Of a stretch of DNA of 64,000 bases, positions 13,801 through 23,931 are shown piece by piece. The stretch is from Cytophagales bacterium. GTDB lineage: Bacteria > Bacteroidota > Bacteroidia > Cytophagales > Spirosomataceae. Where the stretch lies: positions 124,001 to 188,000 of the forward strand of contig JAAFJE010000001.1 in NCBI GenBank assembly GCA_013298025.1. Direction: 5' to 3'. The stretch's first letter is position 1, and each line of letters starts with the position of its first letter. The translations under genes were made by a program, and so were the position numbers. The notes below the pieces were generated by a model. It saw only the letters and a program-made list of their open reading frames with translations, was not told where the DNA came from and made no database searches.

Positions 13801-13996
13801 CTTTGAGGGAAAGTTTAAAAAAGCCTTTGCCATCGGTCAGCGTACCGTTGTTGGTACGTCCTTTTTCAAAGACAGCTACACCAGGCAACGATTCTTTGCC
13901 CCCCGTTACGATACCCGAAACCACTTGGCCTTGTGCCAAGGCCGCTTGTGCGTAGAGCGTAACGAAACAAATCCATATATATAGTATTTTTTTCAT
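10874..13996 (-). CDS. SusC-like TonB-dependent outer membrane transporter (pair 1)
   Basis: 1040 residues. Signal peptide to about AALAQG, then a carboxypeptidase-regulatory-like domain (SGIVTGGKESLPGVAVFEKG), a DEVVVVGYGQQKK segment before the plug, the plug (ALAGKLPGFFSQQPSGRPG; DASTTAIYGVRGANGVIVV) and a 22-strand beta-barrel that ends in an aromatic residue (ISATF). It imports oligosaccharides across the outer membrane using TonB energy. Third gene of a SusC-SusD-SusC-SusD run, 44 bp after the preceding SusD gene. Confidence 0.95.
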   Translation of the reverse strand: MKKILYIWICFVTLYAQAALAQGQVVSGIVTGGKESLPGVAVFEKGRTNNGTLTDGKGFFKLSLKGQSGVLVFRSLGFKQQEVAVGNRTSLTVVLEEDDKSLDEVVVVGYGQQKKITLTGSVSSVSGREIRENPSASLQNALAGKLPGFFSQQPSGRPGADGANFYIRGVSSYNGNNRPLIIVDDVEYSYDQFARIDPNEIENLSILKDASTTAIYGVRGANGVIVVSTRRGKEGPPQISMRAEMALSQPTLIPQYLDSYETAKLYNQAQINDNSVNPSPSFKTRWSDEDLELFKNGTDPYGHPNINWREVLFKQFAKQYRGNLDLSGGTQRVKYFVSVGYLNQDGMLKDFGQDQGVNSNFYHQRYNYRSNLDMSVTKSLDLRLDLYGNFGQVNTPQVGSPFGYNDLFYDYSSFLTLAPFAYPIYNPDGSLGYSTWIRNENPSYNVNNVVGRLKYYGYSQTNESNINFIGSAKQKLDFLTKGLFVQGRVSFTSNYGYVRSMTRDQFPSFIYYPTTDTYEPRDPNVYRVRRFFLGYDSRSTSRVLNMQFMVNYDRTFAEAHHVYALGLFNRSSTEAANSNSVYNFIPNNFQGYSGRVGYDYKNRYLVQFNVAYNGSDRFVKDKRYGLLPAVSAGWNISEEPFYKRSFPKFMDLLKLRGSYGIVGNDALGSNFSYYYQQNYASSTGVVSPNFGYSSNSYGGIVEGTLANNEVTWEKEKKLDLAIELGFFNSSLTGSFNYFDNNRYDILTTRGTVSAIFGQGLPPVNMGKVNNRGYEIELGYQSPVKNNFSYYIKGNYSVAKNKIVFQDEPSALYAYQMYTGNSIGQMRAYTFIGYYKDAADIASSPKTAVPVQPGDLKYADLNNDGKIDGFDMSVTGNPNTPNTVYGINLGVRYKAISISASFQGARNFSVRGTAESIRAFSSNLTEVHKYAWTPELGDNAKYPRLTLLGGISDPTAYPSTFWLIPGDYLRLRNAQINFDLPSRLTKGLGIKQARVYVNGSNLFTITSLDKLYQLDPEISSGTDRVSYPPQRLINFGISATF

Positions 13997-14040
13997 AAAT
14001 TCTTGTTTGATTTTTATGATAACACATAAAAGAGGCTTGT

Positions 14041-15726
14041 TTACCAGCCTTCATTTTGAATTAAACTTGGGTTTTTGAGGGTTTCGTCATAAGGCAAAGG
14101 CATCACATACAGCTTATTGCTGAAAGTCATTGTACCTACCTGAATGGGAGTATAGGTAAACGTATTTGTGGCTGTTTTGAGAATTTGCATTCCTTTGATA
14201 GCTCCTTTAACGGCTGTTTCGGCTATTTTCCAGCGACGAATATCCCAAAAACGATGTTCTTCAAAAGCCAATTCGATGCGTCGTTCATTCTGAATAAGAC
14301 TTCTTAGCTCTGACTGCGTAATAGCGGCTTTGATGCCGTAGCGGTTGTCGGTGCCAGCTTTGATGCCAGCTCTTTTACGAATGTCGATTATTTTCTTTAC
14401 TGCCTCTTCGGTTTGTCCTAATTCGTTGAGGGCTTCGGCGGCATTCAAGACAATTTCAGCAAAACGGAAAAGTGGGAAATTGTGGCTTTGGTTGGTATAA
14501 GTGGTATTGTTACTAAAATCGGCCATAAATTTCCGTAGATAGTAGCCCGTGCGGGTTTGTACCGCTATACCTCCGGGTTTATCCAAACCACCATCAAAGG
14601 TTTCTACGCTACGTTTGAGCCACGTTTGTCCGTTGAAAAAGACGGTCAAAGCCAAGCGAGGGTCACGGTTGAGGTAAGGGCTTTGCGGAACATAGCCAGA
14701 AAGCGGGTCGTTGATGTCGAGTCCGTTCGACATCGGAAAGGCATCCACCAAATTTTGCGTAGGGCTTGTGAGTCCTGCACTAGCCGCTGGCGAGCCATAG
14801 CCAATAGGGGCATTGTTGCTTTCGATAGAAGTATTATTCCCTACTTGCTTGGCAAGAATGATTTCGGTGTTCTTTTTTGTGGTAAATACACCTGAAAAAG
14901 AGCTTTGCAAGGTATAATAGTTGAGGGCAATCAACTCGTTGGCGGCATCAAGGGCTTTTTGCCAACGGGTAGCATCGTAAGTAGGATAGCCCATCAATGC
15001 TTTCAAGGTAGCATTGGTGCTTGTGCCTCCGCCGTTAAACAACGGACTGGCAGCGTACAACAACACACGACCCTTCAACGCAATGGCTGCTCCTTTTGGA
15101 ATTTTCCCCCAGTTACTATCCGAAATGGGTTCTGGTGTGAGTATGCCTTTTACAGCATCACATTCCGACACAATGTAGTTGACGCATTCTTCGTAAGTAT
15201 TGCGAGGAAGCGATAGGTTGTCGGAAAGGCTAAATACTTTATCGCCAATCAACGGCACACCGCCATATCTTTTGAGTAATTCAAAATACAACAAAGCTCT
15301 GATATAACGGGCTTCGGCTTTCCAAGTGGCAATACTAGCCGCTGCCGCAGGTACTTTGTCGATGTTATTTAGAAAAATGTTTACTCGTCTGATACCTGCG
15401 TAAGATGTTCCCCAATAAGGGTCGGGGTTGTTTACTACGCTAATCAAGCCATTGGTATAGTATTGGGCAATTCTGTTGGCTCTCGAAGGAATGGCATCGT
15501 CGGTGCCTGCTTCCAAAAAGTCGCTATCAATCCGATTGAATCCATTCGGGATGTAGCTGTAAATGTTGTTCAAGAAAAATACGGCTACTGTGGCATTTTT
15601 GTCTTGTTCGTCCCAAACGAGTGTGTCTAAAATCCAATCACGAGGCTCGGTTTCAACCCTTTCGCAAGACGAGAAAGTAAGTGCTGTTGCCAAAAACAAC
15701 GCTGATATATATTTTCTTTTATTCAT
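14041..15726 (-). CDS. RagB/SusD-like outer membrane lipoprotein (pair 2)
   Basis: 561 residues from the ATG at 15726, which begins a lipoprotein signal with lipobox TFSSC; a longer in-frame start is less likely. The SusD signatures are FRFAEIVLNAAEALNELG and RRIELAFEEHRFWDIRRW near the C-terminus. It is clearly related to, but diverged from, the pair 1 SusD protein. It would bind glycan at the cell surface with the adjacent SusC-like protein. Confidence 0.93.
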   Translation of the reverse strand: MNKRKYISALFLATALTFSSCERVETEPRDWILDTLVWDEQDKNATVAVFFLNNIYSYIPNGFNRIDSDFLEAGTDDAIPSRANRIAQYYTNGLISVVNNPDPYWGTSYAGIRRVNIFLNNIDKVPAAAASIATWKAEARYIRALLYFELLKRYGGVPLIGDKVFSLSDNLSLPRNTYEECVNYIVSECDAVKGILTPEPISDSNWGKIPKGAAIALKGRVLLYAASPLFNGGGTSTNATLKALMGYPTYDATRWQKALDAANELIALNYYTLQSSFSGVFTTKKNTEIILAKQVGNNTSIESNNAPIGYGSPAASAGLTSPTQNLVDAFPMSNGLDINDPLSGYVPQSPYLNRDPRLALTVFFNGQTWLKRSVETFDGGLDKPGGIAVQTRTGYYLRKFMADFSNNTTYTNQSHNFPLFRFAEIVLNAAEALNELGQTEEAVKKIIDIRKRAGIKAGTDNRYGIKAAITQSELRSLIQNERRIELAFEEHRFWDIRRWKIAETAVKGAIKGMQILKTATNTFTYTPIQVGTMTFSNKLYVMPLPYDETLKNPSLIQNEGW

Positions 15727-15783
15727 TGCTTTGTAAAAATTAATAGTTGAGATGATTGGCATTCATCATCTGGCTACCCTTGT

Positions 15784-18700
15784 TTAGAGTTTAAGATTGA
15801 TTCCGAAGTTAAACACACGCTGCACAGGATAAGTGCTTTGAAAGCCTTCAGGGTCAAGGTATTTGTCATTATTGAATGTCAATAAATTGGTAACATTGGC
15901 AAAAACACGAACACTCTGCACCTTAATACCTTTGCTTAGTTTCTCAGGAATCGTATAGCCCAACTCAATATTTTTGAGGCGTACATAATCGCCCGAGCGA
16001 ATCCAATAAGAAGAATACGCTTGGTTGTTAACGTTAGAACCTAACCACACTCTTGGATACGAAGCATTAGGATTGGTTGCCGTCCAACGGTCGAGGTGTT
16101 GCTCGTAGGCTTGTCCGAAACCGCCATTTTGGAACGCCCATGTAGAAGCCTGTTGCAAATAAATGTTACGATTGGCAACGCCTTGAATCAAAAGCGAGAA
16201 ATCAAACCCTTTGAAGGCATAACCCAAGGATGCACCAAACGGAATCAAAGGCGATTGGTTGCCAATAGGAGCAATATCCAACTGATTGATTACGCCATCG
16301 TTGTTCAAGTCTTTGTATTTGATGTCGCCAGCTTGAGGCTGGTAGCCCACTACAGTAGCCGATGATTGTGCCTCTGCTGTTGATTGAAACAAACCTTCGG
16401 CGATATACCCAAAGGCTTGTCCTACTCGTTGGCCTGTGCGGTACATCCACGAGTAAGGCTGATTTACTTCGTTGATATAAATCACTTTAGACGATTGCAC
16501 ACCGCCGTTCAAGGTGGCGTAAAAATCACCAATAGGAGTATTTTTTTGCCAAGATAATTGTAGGTCTATGCCAGTGTATTGATTTTTACCAATATTTTCG
16601 TTCGGATACGCATTGCCCAAGATACTCGTATTATACCCACGTTGCATCAAAAGGTCGTAGTACTGCATATTGTAATATTCGACGGTTAGCCCCAAGGTAT
16701 TATTGAAAAATGCACTTTGGAAACCAGCATTCAATTTATTGGCTTTTTCCCATGTAATAGCAGGATTGGCCAATGGCTCTTCGGTAACGCCCGTATTCGA
16801 GCCTGCTCCTGTACCAAATACAGCCCCTGTATTATCGAAATAGCGTTGGATATAGCTAAAATAGCCAGGGTTGTCGTTGCCTGTTTTGCCATACGAACCG
16901 TATAGTTTGAGATGCGACAACCAAGTTTGTGCTTGTAAAAAGTCTTCTTTTGAAATATTCCAAGCCAAACCTACCGCAGGGAAGAAACCGTATTTGGTTG
17001 TGCCGCCTGTCGGATAGCGGTTGGAACCATTGAGACCAAAAGAAAATTCAAAAATATATTTTTGCTTATAGTTATACCCCATACGTCCTGCCAAGCCACT
17101 GATGGTATAAGGCAAGTCGGAGCCACTCACGGCATTATGACGGTTGGCCATCACAACGGCATTGATGCCATGTTGTTTGAACGACCTATCATAGCCAAAC
17201 GATAATTCTAGGTAATCGGCACGTCCTTGGTAGTCGATGGAATTCCAGTTGCCTTGGTCGCCATTAGTGCCAAATTGTTGATAAACATCTTGTCCCGATG
17301 AATTGATGGTACGGAGGAATGTGGCAAAGGTTTTACTTCGGTAAATACCTTCAGAGAGCGTAGCGTAATAAGACCCCAAGGCTTTTACCCACAAACCTGG
17401 GGTAATTTCGTCTAAAGTACGTTTCAAATAAAAATCGGCCAACATATCTCTTTTGAAGTTTTGTTGGTAGCCAGAGCCTACGGTTTGAGCCCAAATATTG
17501 TTTTGAAACTGTTGTGTTCCGCCATACGAGCCATTAGGATTGAAAATCGGATAGGCATTGTTGGGGGTATTTAAAATACTCCAAAGGATAGAAGAAGTAC
17601 CTACTCCTGCATCATTGCCATTCAAAATACGACCTAACAAATAAATGCCTCCCGACAACTTGCTATTGAGTTGCAAATCTACGTTTGAGCGTACCGTAAA
17701 AGCTTTAAAGTTGTTGTTGGTATTGTAAGGCGTGGTCGTACTTTTCTTCAACAAACCTGTTTGATTGATGTGGTCGAAAGAAATGAAGTATTTTGAAAAA
17801 CTATTGCCTCCTGTAGCACTGAATGTGTACCTGTCCATGCGAGAAGAAGGCTCTAGGGCTTGTTCTCGCCAGTTTACATTCGGATACATAAAGGGGTCGG
17901 TATTGTTGGCATACGCTTGTAAAGCAGCATCAGTATAAACAGGCGTTAGCCCATCATTTACTCTAGCTTCGTTATATAATTTGGCATAATTGTAAGCGTC
18001 GAGTGCTTTCGGAAAACGCAAAGGTTGTTGAATAGCCGTTTGTGCAGTAAACGACATTTTGGCATTGCTCGCCGAGCCTTTGCGTGTGGTAATCAGAATA
18101 GCTCCGTCGTTGGCACGCACGCCCAACATGGCGGTAGAAAGGGCATCTTTGAGAACCGTAATAGATTCAATTTCCTCTAAATCGAACACGGTCAATTGGC
18201 GAGGAATGCCATCTACAATCACTAAAGGGCCTTGTCCTCTTAACGAAAGACTTGTACCGTCGCTACCGGGTTGTCCTGTAATTTGATTGGTATGTAAGCC
18301 TGCAATACGACCTGTTAAAGCACTTAGCACCGACGTAACAGGCATTTTGTTGAGGTCTTTGTTATAAACGGCCTGTGTTGAAGTAGCTGTAAGTTCGGAT
18401 TGCAAATTGATATTAAAAACCGAGCGAATGGGCTTACTGCGTAAAACTGCTTGGTTTTTACTACTCAACACAATTTTATCGGAAGAAGCATCGACTACCA
18501 CTTCTTTTACAAACGACCCCAAGCAATATACCCATAGCTTATCGCCTGTTTGGGCTTCGATGGTAGCTGTACCGTTGGTACTCGAAGTAGCCGAAAGCCC
18601 TGTTCGGTTATTTTTGATTAATACGTTACTAAGGGCTTCGTCGTTTTCGTCTGTTATAAGAAGTGTTCGAGTATTGGTTTGTTGGTTCATGGGGCTTTGT

Positions 18701-18804
18701 GCCTTGATAGGCACAGCCAAAGGATTCCCACAAAAGAGCATACACAGCAGCAATGAGGAGGGCGGAATCCTTAGAAACTTGGGTTTTCGTACAAGTATTG
18801 ACAT
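15784..18804 (-). CDS. SusC-like TonB-dependent outer membrane transporter (pair 2)
   Basis: 1006 residues from the ATG at 18804 (MSILVRKPKF); the open frame extends 34 codons further but without a signal-like start. The carboxypeptidase-like N-domain is less typical than in pair 1 (LLITDENDEALSNVLIKNNR). The plug is marked by MPVTSVLSALTGRIAGLHTN and LKDALSTAMLGVRANDGAIL, followed by the beta-barrel with a NFGINLKL end. It is the first gene of the SusC-SusD-SusC-SusD transcript and is read divergently from the hybrid two-component gene that probably controls it. Confidence 0.93.
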   Translation of the reverse strand: MSILVRKPKFLRIPPSSLLLCMLFCGNPLAVPIKAQSPMNQQTNTRTLLITDENDEALSNVLIKNNRTGLSATSSTNGTATIEAQTGDKLWVYCLGSFVKEVVVDASSDKIVLSSKNQAVLRSKPIRSVFNINLQSELTATSTQAVYNKDLNKMPVTSVLSALTGRIAGLHTNQITGQPGSDGTSLSLRGQGPLVIVDGIPRQLTVFDLEEIESITVLKDALSTAMLGVRANDGAILITTRKGSASNAKMSFTAQTAIQQPLRFPKALDAYNYAKLYNEARVNDGLTPVYTDAALQAYANNTDPFMYPNVNWREQALEPSSRMDRYTFSATGGNSFSKYFISFDHINQTGLLKKSTTTPYNTNNNFKAFTVRSNVDLQLNSKLSGGIYLLGRILNGNDAGVGTSSILWSILNTPNNAYPIFNPNGSYGGTQQFQNNIWAQTVGSGYQQNFKRDMLADFYLKRTLDEITPGLWVKALGSYYATLSEGIYRSKTFATFLRTINSSGQDVYQQFGTNGDQGNWNSIDYQGRADYLELSFGYDRSFKQHGINAVVMANRHNAVSGSDLPYTISGLAGRMGYNYKQKYIFEFSFGLNGSNRYPTGGTTKYGFFPAVGLAWNISKEDFLQAQTWLSHLKLYGSYGKTGNDNPGYFSYIQRYFDNTGAVFGTGAGSNTGVTEEPLANPAITWEKANKLNAGFQSAFFNNTLGLTVEYYNMQYYDLLMQRGYNTSILGNAYPNENIGKNQYTGIDLQLSWQKNTPIGDFYATLNGGVQSSKVIYINEVNQPYSWMYRTGQRVGQAFGYIAEGLFQSTAEAQSSATVVGYQPQAGDIKYKDLNNDGVINQLDIAPIGNQSPLIPFGASLGYAFKGFDFSLLIQGVANRNIYLQQASTWAFQNGGFGQAYEQHLDRWTATNPNASYPRVWLGSNVNNQAYSSYWIRSGDYVRLKNIELGYTIPEKLSKGIKVQSVRVFANVTNLLTFNNDKYLDPEGFQSTYPVQRVFNFGINLKL

Positions 18805-19250
18805 AGTAATTGTGTTTGATTTTGCTTTGTTTAGGTTTGGAAAAAATAGGTCGGTTAAACGGATAAAGGAATTGATTTTATCAAATAATACATTTGAATA
18901 GTTCAAAATTAGGGAGTATTTTTGGGCTAGAAGAGGGAGAAATTCGGCTAAAAAGGGGTAATTTTTCGCTTAATGGGAGTTTTACACAATTTTTTATTTT
19001 CTGTTTTGATATAATTAAAGGGTTAAGCTAATATTAAAAAGCTAGAGGGAAGAAAAACATATTGTGGCAAAGCCTTTTAGCGTTATTCCTTTCAGACAGT
19101 CTTGGCACACCTATCGCTATAGAATTATCAGCATACAACTTATTTAATTAAATGGTAATTTTGTTTACTCATACAGCATCACAAAAGGCATCACGGCTGT
19201 TGCTCTAAACTATTTTATTTGTGCATGCCAGACGAATAACGACTTTGTTT
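18805..19250. promoter_or_regulatory. Divergent control region between SusC operon and hybrid sensor gene
   Basis: 446 bp without a gene. On the minus strand TAATTTTG (18911-18904) is an exact match to the Bacteroidota -7 box TAnnTTTG and would give a leader of about 95 bases before the SusC-like gene; no clear -33 box was seen. This is the expected target region for the AraC domain of the neighbouring hybrid regulator (inference). Confidence 0.4.
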
Positions 19251-22200
19251 ATGAAAATAATCCTTACACAATGGGCAATTTGGGCCACAATGCTTATCTG
19301 TGTAGCTCCCATTCTAGCACAAGATTCCCCAACATTCAAATTTGAACATATCACCGTCAACGAAGGTTTGCCACATAGCGATGCCATGTGTATGGTACAA
19401 GACAGTGCAGGCTTTATTTGGGTGGGTACAAACAGTGGCGTATCGAAATACGATGGCCACGTGTTGAAAAACTATGATTTACCCGTCAATCCCTACAATG
19501 GTTTACCAAGCAACCGAGTAGCGGCGATTCATCTCGATGCCCACAACCAAATATGGGTAGCTTCGGGAAGTGCGGGACTGAGCCTATTCGATAAAAGCCA
19601 CGACAGTTTCGTCAATGTAGCCACCCTTGCCTCGCCGCAGGTCAATGCCCAAGCCTTGGCACTATTACGCATTTGTAATGTATTGACCATTGCCAGCGAT
19701 TTGTATAATCGGATATGGATAGGCACTCGAACGCATGGGTTATTTGTCTTAACCTTTATCGAAGGGAAGCTTCAGGCGATTGAACAACTCCCCCTGCATC
19801 AAGAACAAAGCTACGGCGTTAGTGCTTTGCTTTTCGACAAAGCAGGAACACTCTGGATTGGGACTACCCAACGAGGCTTATGGAAAGTAATACCACATAC
19901 CACACAGCCGATACAAACCTCTTTTACCGAATGGAATATTCAGTGTTTGTACACCGACTTTCAAGGCAATTTGTGGATTGTTACACAAAACGATTTATAC
20001 ATCATAAAAAAAGACCAAACCCAACAGCAAAGCCTCTCTCCTACCCACCTGTTATTTTTGCCAGAACTCGACTGTGTTTTTATTGATTCGTTCAAACACC
20101 TTTGGCTTGGCACTAATTATGGGCTGTATTATTGTGCCGAGCTACCCAACCCCGACCAACCGCTCACATTGAGCCAATGGCAACGCAAATTGGTACGCTT
20201 ATTGCCCGAAGATGGCAATGCTTTTAGTATCAACTCAGGACGTATCCATTATATCATAGAAGACCAAACCCGTAATTTGTGGCTCGCTGCATCGTCGGGA
20301 GGACTCAACAAGGTGGACCTCGAACGCAAACCCTTTTACTTGATTCAACGGCAATTTGGCAACCAGCCTACGCTTCCTAGCAACTATATCAATAGTATGC
20401 TCAAAGACCGCAACAACCAAGATTTGTGGATTGGCACACGCAACGGTTTTACTCGGTACAATCTTCAAAATCATCGTTATACCAACTTTTACGCCGCAGC
20501 CCTCAACGGCGATGCTACTGGGCTAGACGTATCTACTTTCTATCAACTAGCCGATGGTACGCTTTGGGTTGGCACACGTTACAGAGGCATTATTGTCTTG
20601 AAAAACAACCAAAAGAGCGTCATACTCAACGCTGGCGATATGTCGCTTTATGCAACCAGTATCGAAAAAATTGTAGAAGATCCATGGGGGACACTCTGGG
20701 TAGCAACTTTTGAAAAAGGGCTCCTACGCTTTGATAAAACGGGGCGTTTTTTGCAACGTTTTTCAGCTGAAAACAAAAACTTCCCTAGTAATCAATGTAC
20801 CTTTTTACTCCCTATTCCACACAGCAATCAAATGTGGATAAGCACCAGAGAACAAGGCGTTTTTAAAGTAGCTATTACGCAGACAGGACTCAAAATCGTT
20901 CAGCATTTCCACTACGAAGCCCAAAATCCAAAGAGCCTTAGCAGCAATTATGCCTGGCCATTGGCACTCGACAAGGCAAGCAATCTTTGGGTAGGTACAA
21001 TCGGGGCTGGTTTGAATAAAATTACGCCCCAAGGAAAAGTAGAACGCTGGTCGTTTGGCTACCGCAATGCCGAAAGCTTGGCGATTGACAAACAGGGAAA
21101 TATCTGGATTGGTGGCGACGGCCTCGTTCGCCTCAACCCTATCACACGACAAAGCATCCATTACGACGTGGGCGATGGGCTACAAAGTAATTCTTTTAAA
21201 ATTGGTTCGGTGTGCCAAGACCAAGACGGCTATTACTATTTTGGGGGCATTAAAGGTATTACCTATTTCAAACCCGAAGAAATCAAACCCAACAGCCAAG
21301 CTCCTGTGGTGCGGCTCACAACCCTGCGGATTTTTAATAAAGAAGTAAAAGTTGGCGAAAATATCAACAACAGGATTTTGCTAACGCAGCCACTCGACCA
21401 AACCACTAGCCTGACCATTGCCCCCAACGAAAATTCTTTTTCTATTGAATTTGTAGGCTTAAACTATAAAAACCCTAAAAAAAACCAATATGCCTATAAG
21501 CTCTTGGGCTACAACAGCGACTGGATTTATACCGATTATACCCAACGCATTGCCACGTTTTCTAACCTCGATGCGGGCGATTACACCTTGTTGGTAAAAG
21601 CCAACAACGGCGAAGGCTATTGGTCGGCAAAGCCTGCCGCAATCCATTTGACAGTGCTACCACCTTGGTACAAAACTTGGTGGGCTTTCTTGCTCTATAC
21701 CTTGCTCATTGGAGGTGCATTTTACCAATATCAAAAAGCAACTCTTGCCCGACAAGCCTTGAAAAATGCCGTTATCATGGAAAAGTATAAAGTTGATAAG
21801 GAAAAAGAAATGACCGATTTGAAACTACGCTTTTTCACCAATGTTTCCCATGAACTACGCACTCCCCTGACCCTAATACTGGGGCCTGTCGAAGAATTGG
21901 CTTCCACCGAGCATCAGCAGAAAGACAAAGTTATGCTGATTCTTCAACAAACTCGTAAGTTGCTCGATTTGGTCAACCAGCTACTTGATTTCCGCAAAGT
22001 CGAATCAGGCAATGCACAACTCAGGGCAAGCTACGGCAATATTGTGCCACTTATCCAAGAAATCTTTTTAATCTTTCAACTCAAAGCCCAAGAACAAGGC
22101 ATTGCCTATACGATTACGTTACCTGATGATGCCCTTGAAATGTATTTCGACAGCAGTAAACTCGAAATTGTACTGACCAATCTGCTGTCTAACGCTTTCA

Positions 22201-23393
22201 AATATACCCCCAAAGGCAGCCAAATTTCCGTGACAGTCACCAGTGTTGGAAGCCCACAACAAGAAGCTGTTTTTCATCGACAAGCTTTAGTGAACAATTA
22301 TATACAAATTACGATTCAGGATTATGGCGTTGGGATGTCAGCAACGGAATTAGAGAAAATTTTCGACCCTTACTACCAAGCATCACATACCGAAACACTA
22401 AAAATTAGGGGAACAGGCATTGGTTTATCGTTGGTAAAACAATGGGTAGAAGCACACAAAGGCAAAATTCAGGTAACAAGTGAGATAGGTAAAGGAACAA
22501 CCTTCCACCTGCAATTGCCTTTTGGCAAAGCCCATCTTTCTAGCCAGATGATTGTGAAAACCGATGAAATTAGCGAGCAAGCCCCTACCAATCTCACGCC
22601 TTCCGAAAACCTACAGGTGCTAAACCCCGAACTGCTCACAGCAAAGGTTTTGGTAGTAGAAGACAACTACGAATTGAGAAATTACTTGCAACAATTATGC
22701 GAAGCACATTATGATGTAATAACAGCCGTTGATGGTATTGACGGTTGGCACAAAGCCTTGGAACACCTCCCCGATTTGGTTATCAGCGATATTATGATGC
22801 CCAACGCCGACGGGCTAGACCTGTGTCAACGTATCAAACAGAACCCCAAAACCATGCACATTCCGGTGTTGTTGCTTACGGCTAGGGCATCGGTAACACA
22901 CGAAGTAGAAGGACTGGAAATGGGTGCCGACGAGTACATGGCCAAACCATTCAATCCTTTGGTATTGAATGCAAAAGTTGCGTCAATGTTGTATAATCGT
23001 TTGCAATTGAGAACCTATTATCAAAAACAACTTCTTCTTGAGCCCAGTTTACCGAGTATCCCCGACGAAACACGGATTTTACTCGAAAAAGCCATGTCAA
23101 TTGTCGAGGCCAACCTCACCAATCCTACTTTTACTGTACAAACCTTAGTGAAAGATATGGGCATGAGTCAATCGGCTTTTTACCGACAAATCAAAGCTTT
23201 AACGGGGCAATCGGTGGTAGAATTTATCAGAGATGTCCGCCTCAAGCGTGCCGCACAATTATTGTCGCATGGCAATCTGCGTGTCGCCGAAGTAGCCCTG
23301 ATGGTAGGCATAGAAGACGTGAAGTATTTCCGAAAAATGTTTCAGCAAACCTACGAAATTTCTCCTTCGGAATATGCCAAAAAAGCCCGCTAA
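19251..23393 (+). CDS. Hybrid two-component system protein (sensor kinase + receiver + AraC regulator)
   Basis: 1380 residues from the ATG at 19251 with a signal peptide (APILAQ). Domain order: periplasmic beta-propeller repeats (LWIGT/IWVGT repeats, about 30-730), Y_Y_Y domain (about 735-800), one membrane helix (about 805-830), HisKA with phosphoacceptor H867 in NVSHELRTPLTLILGP, ATPase domain (LLSNAFKYTPKG; GTGIGLSLVKQWV), receiver domain with D1180 in VISDIMMPNADG, and a C-terminal AraC helix-turn-helix (about 1285-1380). Proteins of this design sense oligosaccharides in the periplasm and switch on the adjacent PUL. It is read divergently from the two SusCD pairs. Confidence 0.95.
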   Translation: MKIILTQWAIWATMLICVAPILAQDSPTFKFEHITVNEGLPHSDAMCMVQDSAGFIWVGTNSGVSKYDGHVLKNYDLPVNPYNGLPSNRVAAIHLDAHNQIWVASGSAGLSLFDKSHDSFVNVATLASPQVNAQALALLRICNVLTIASDLYNRIWIGTRTHGLFVLTFIEGKLQAIEQLPLHQEQSYGVSALLFDKAGTLWIGTTQRGLWKVIPHTTQPIQTSFTEWNIQCLYTDFQGNLWIVTQNDLYIIKKDQTQQQSLSPTHLLFLPELDCVFIDSFKHLWLGTNYGLYYCAELPNPDQPLTLSQWQRKLVRLLPEDGNAFSINSGRIHYIIEDQTRNLWLAASSGGLNKVDLERKPFYLIQRQFGNQPTLPSNYINSMLKDRNNQDLWIGTRNGFTRYNLQNHRYTNFYAAALNGDATGLDVSTFYQLADGTLWVGTRYRGIIVLKNNQKSVILNAGDMSLYATSIEKIVEDPWGTLWVATFEKGLLRFDKTGRFLQRFSAENKNFPSNQCTFLLPIPHSNQMWISTREQGVFKVAITQTGLKIVQHFHYEAQNPKSLSSNYAWPLALDKASNLWVGTIGAGLNKITPQGKVERWSFGYRNAESLAIDKQGNIWIGGDGLVRLNPITRQSIHYDVGDGLQSNSFKIGSVCQDQDGYYYFGGIKGITYFKPEEIKPNSQAPVVRLTTLRIFNKEVKVGENINNRILLTQPLDQTTSLTIAPNENSFSIEFVGLNYKNPKKNQYAYKLLGYNSDWIYTDYTQRIATFSNLDAGDYTLLVKANNGEGYWSAKPAAIHLTVLPPWYKTWWAFLLYTLLIGGAFYQYQKATLARQALKNAVIMEKYKVDKEKEMTDLKLRFFTNVSHELRTPLTLILGPVEELASTEHQQKDKVMLILQQTRKLLDLVNQLLDFRKVESGNAQLRASYGNIVPLIQEIFLIFQLKAQEQGIAYTITLPDDALEMYFDSSKLEIVLTNLLSNAFKYTPKGSQISVTVTSVGSPQQEAVFHRQALVNNYIQITIQDYGVGMSATELEKIFDPYYQASHTETLKIRGTGIGLSLVKQWVEAHKGKIQVTSEIGKGTTFHLQLPFGKAHLSSQMIVKTDEISEQAPTNLTPSENLQVLNPELLTAKVLVVEDNYELRNYLQQLCEAHYDVITAVDGIDGWHKALEHLPDLVISDIMMPNADGLDLCQRIKQNPKTMHIPVLLLTARASVTHEVEGLEMGADEYMAKPFNPLVLNAKVASMLYNRLQLRTYYQKQLLLEPSLPSIPDETRILLEKAMSIVEANLTNPTFTVQTLVKDMGMSQSAFYRQIKALTGQSVVEFIRDVRLKRAAQLLSHGNLRVAEVALMVGIEDVKYFRKMFQQTYEISPSEYAKKAR

Positions 23394-23430
23394 AGATGTG
23401 TTATGCTTCATAGCAAGGGAAAAGTATTTA

Positions 23431-23931
23431 TTATTTCCTTAACTTATTTTTCACCTTGCTGTGTAAGCTTATCATATTTTTAAATGCTTGGAGTTCTTCC
23501 TCTTGAAAATCTCGCTTGGGTACAACATTGGCAACTTGTGGGTTTTGCCAAATCAATATCCAATTTTTGCTCTCGGTGACACGATAAATTTTATCCCATG
23601 TAAATTTAGAATCAAATGACTCTCCTGTTATCTGAATGGTATCTTTGTCAAATGTATAGCTTATACTTTCGCTGATTCTTTTATTAGTGTTATAATTTTT
23701 TCTCGCATAAATATAAACTAAAATAGGTTGCCCAATAATGAAAAATAAGCCGAGTAGCAATTGAAGCCAAGGAAATTCGATATATGAATCAAAGGTAAAA
23801 AGAAGCGAAAGCACCATAAAAGAACCAATACCCGTCATAAATCTAACAGCCCATTTTCGATACAGTAAATGATAGTTCATCTTTATGTAATCTTCAAGAC
23901 TCAGTTTTGTTGTTAAAATAATTTTGTCCAT
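23431..23931 (-). CDS. YcxB-like membrane protein
   Basis: 166 residues with two adjacent membrane helices (about 30-48 and 54-74) followed by a soluble C-terminal part (TIQITGESFDSKFTWDKIYR; ILIWQNPQVANVVPKRDF). This pattern matches the YcxB-like family, whose function is not established. The ATG at 23931 gives a sensible N-terminus. It is a single gene, convergent with the hybrid sensor gene. Confidence 0.65.
   Translation of the reverse strand: MDKIILTTKLSLEDYIKMNYHLLYRKWAVRFMTGIGSFMVLSLLFTFDSYIEFPWLQLLLGLFFIIGQPILVYIYARKNYNTNKRISESISYTFDKDTIQITGESFDSKFTWDKIYRVTESKNWILIWQNPQVANVVPKRDFQEEELQAFKNMISLHSKVKNKLRK

Noticed and set aside
15784-18906. Upstream start at 18906 for the second SusC-like gene
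   Set aside because: The 34 added residues are polar and unlike a signal peptide; the ATG at 18804 gives a normal export signal region.
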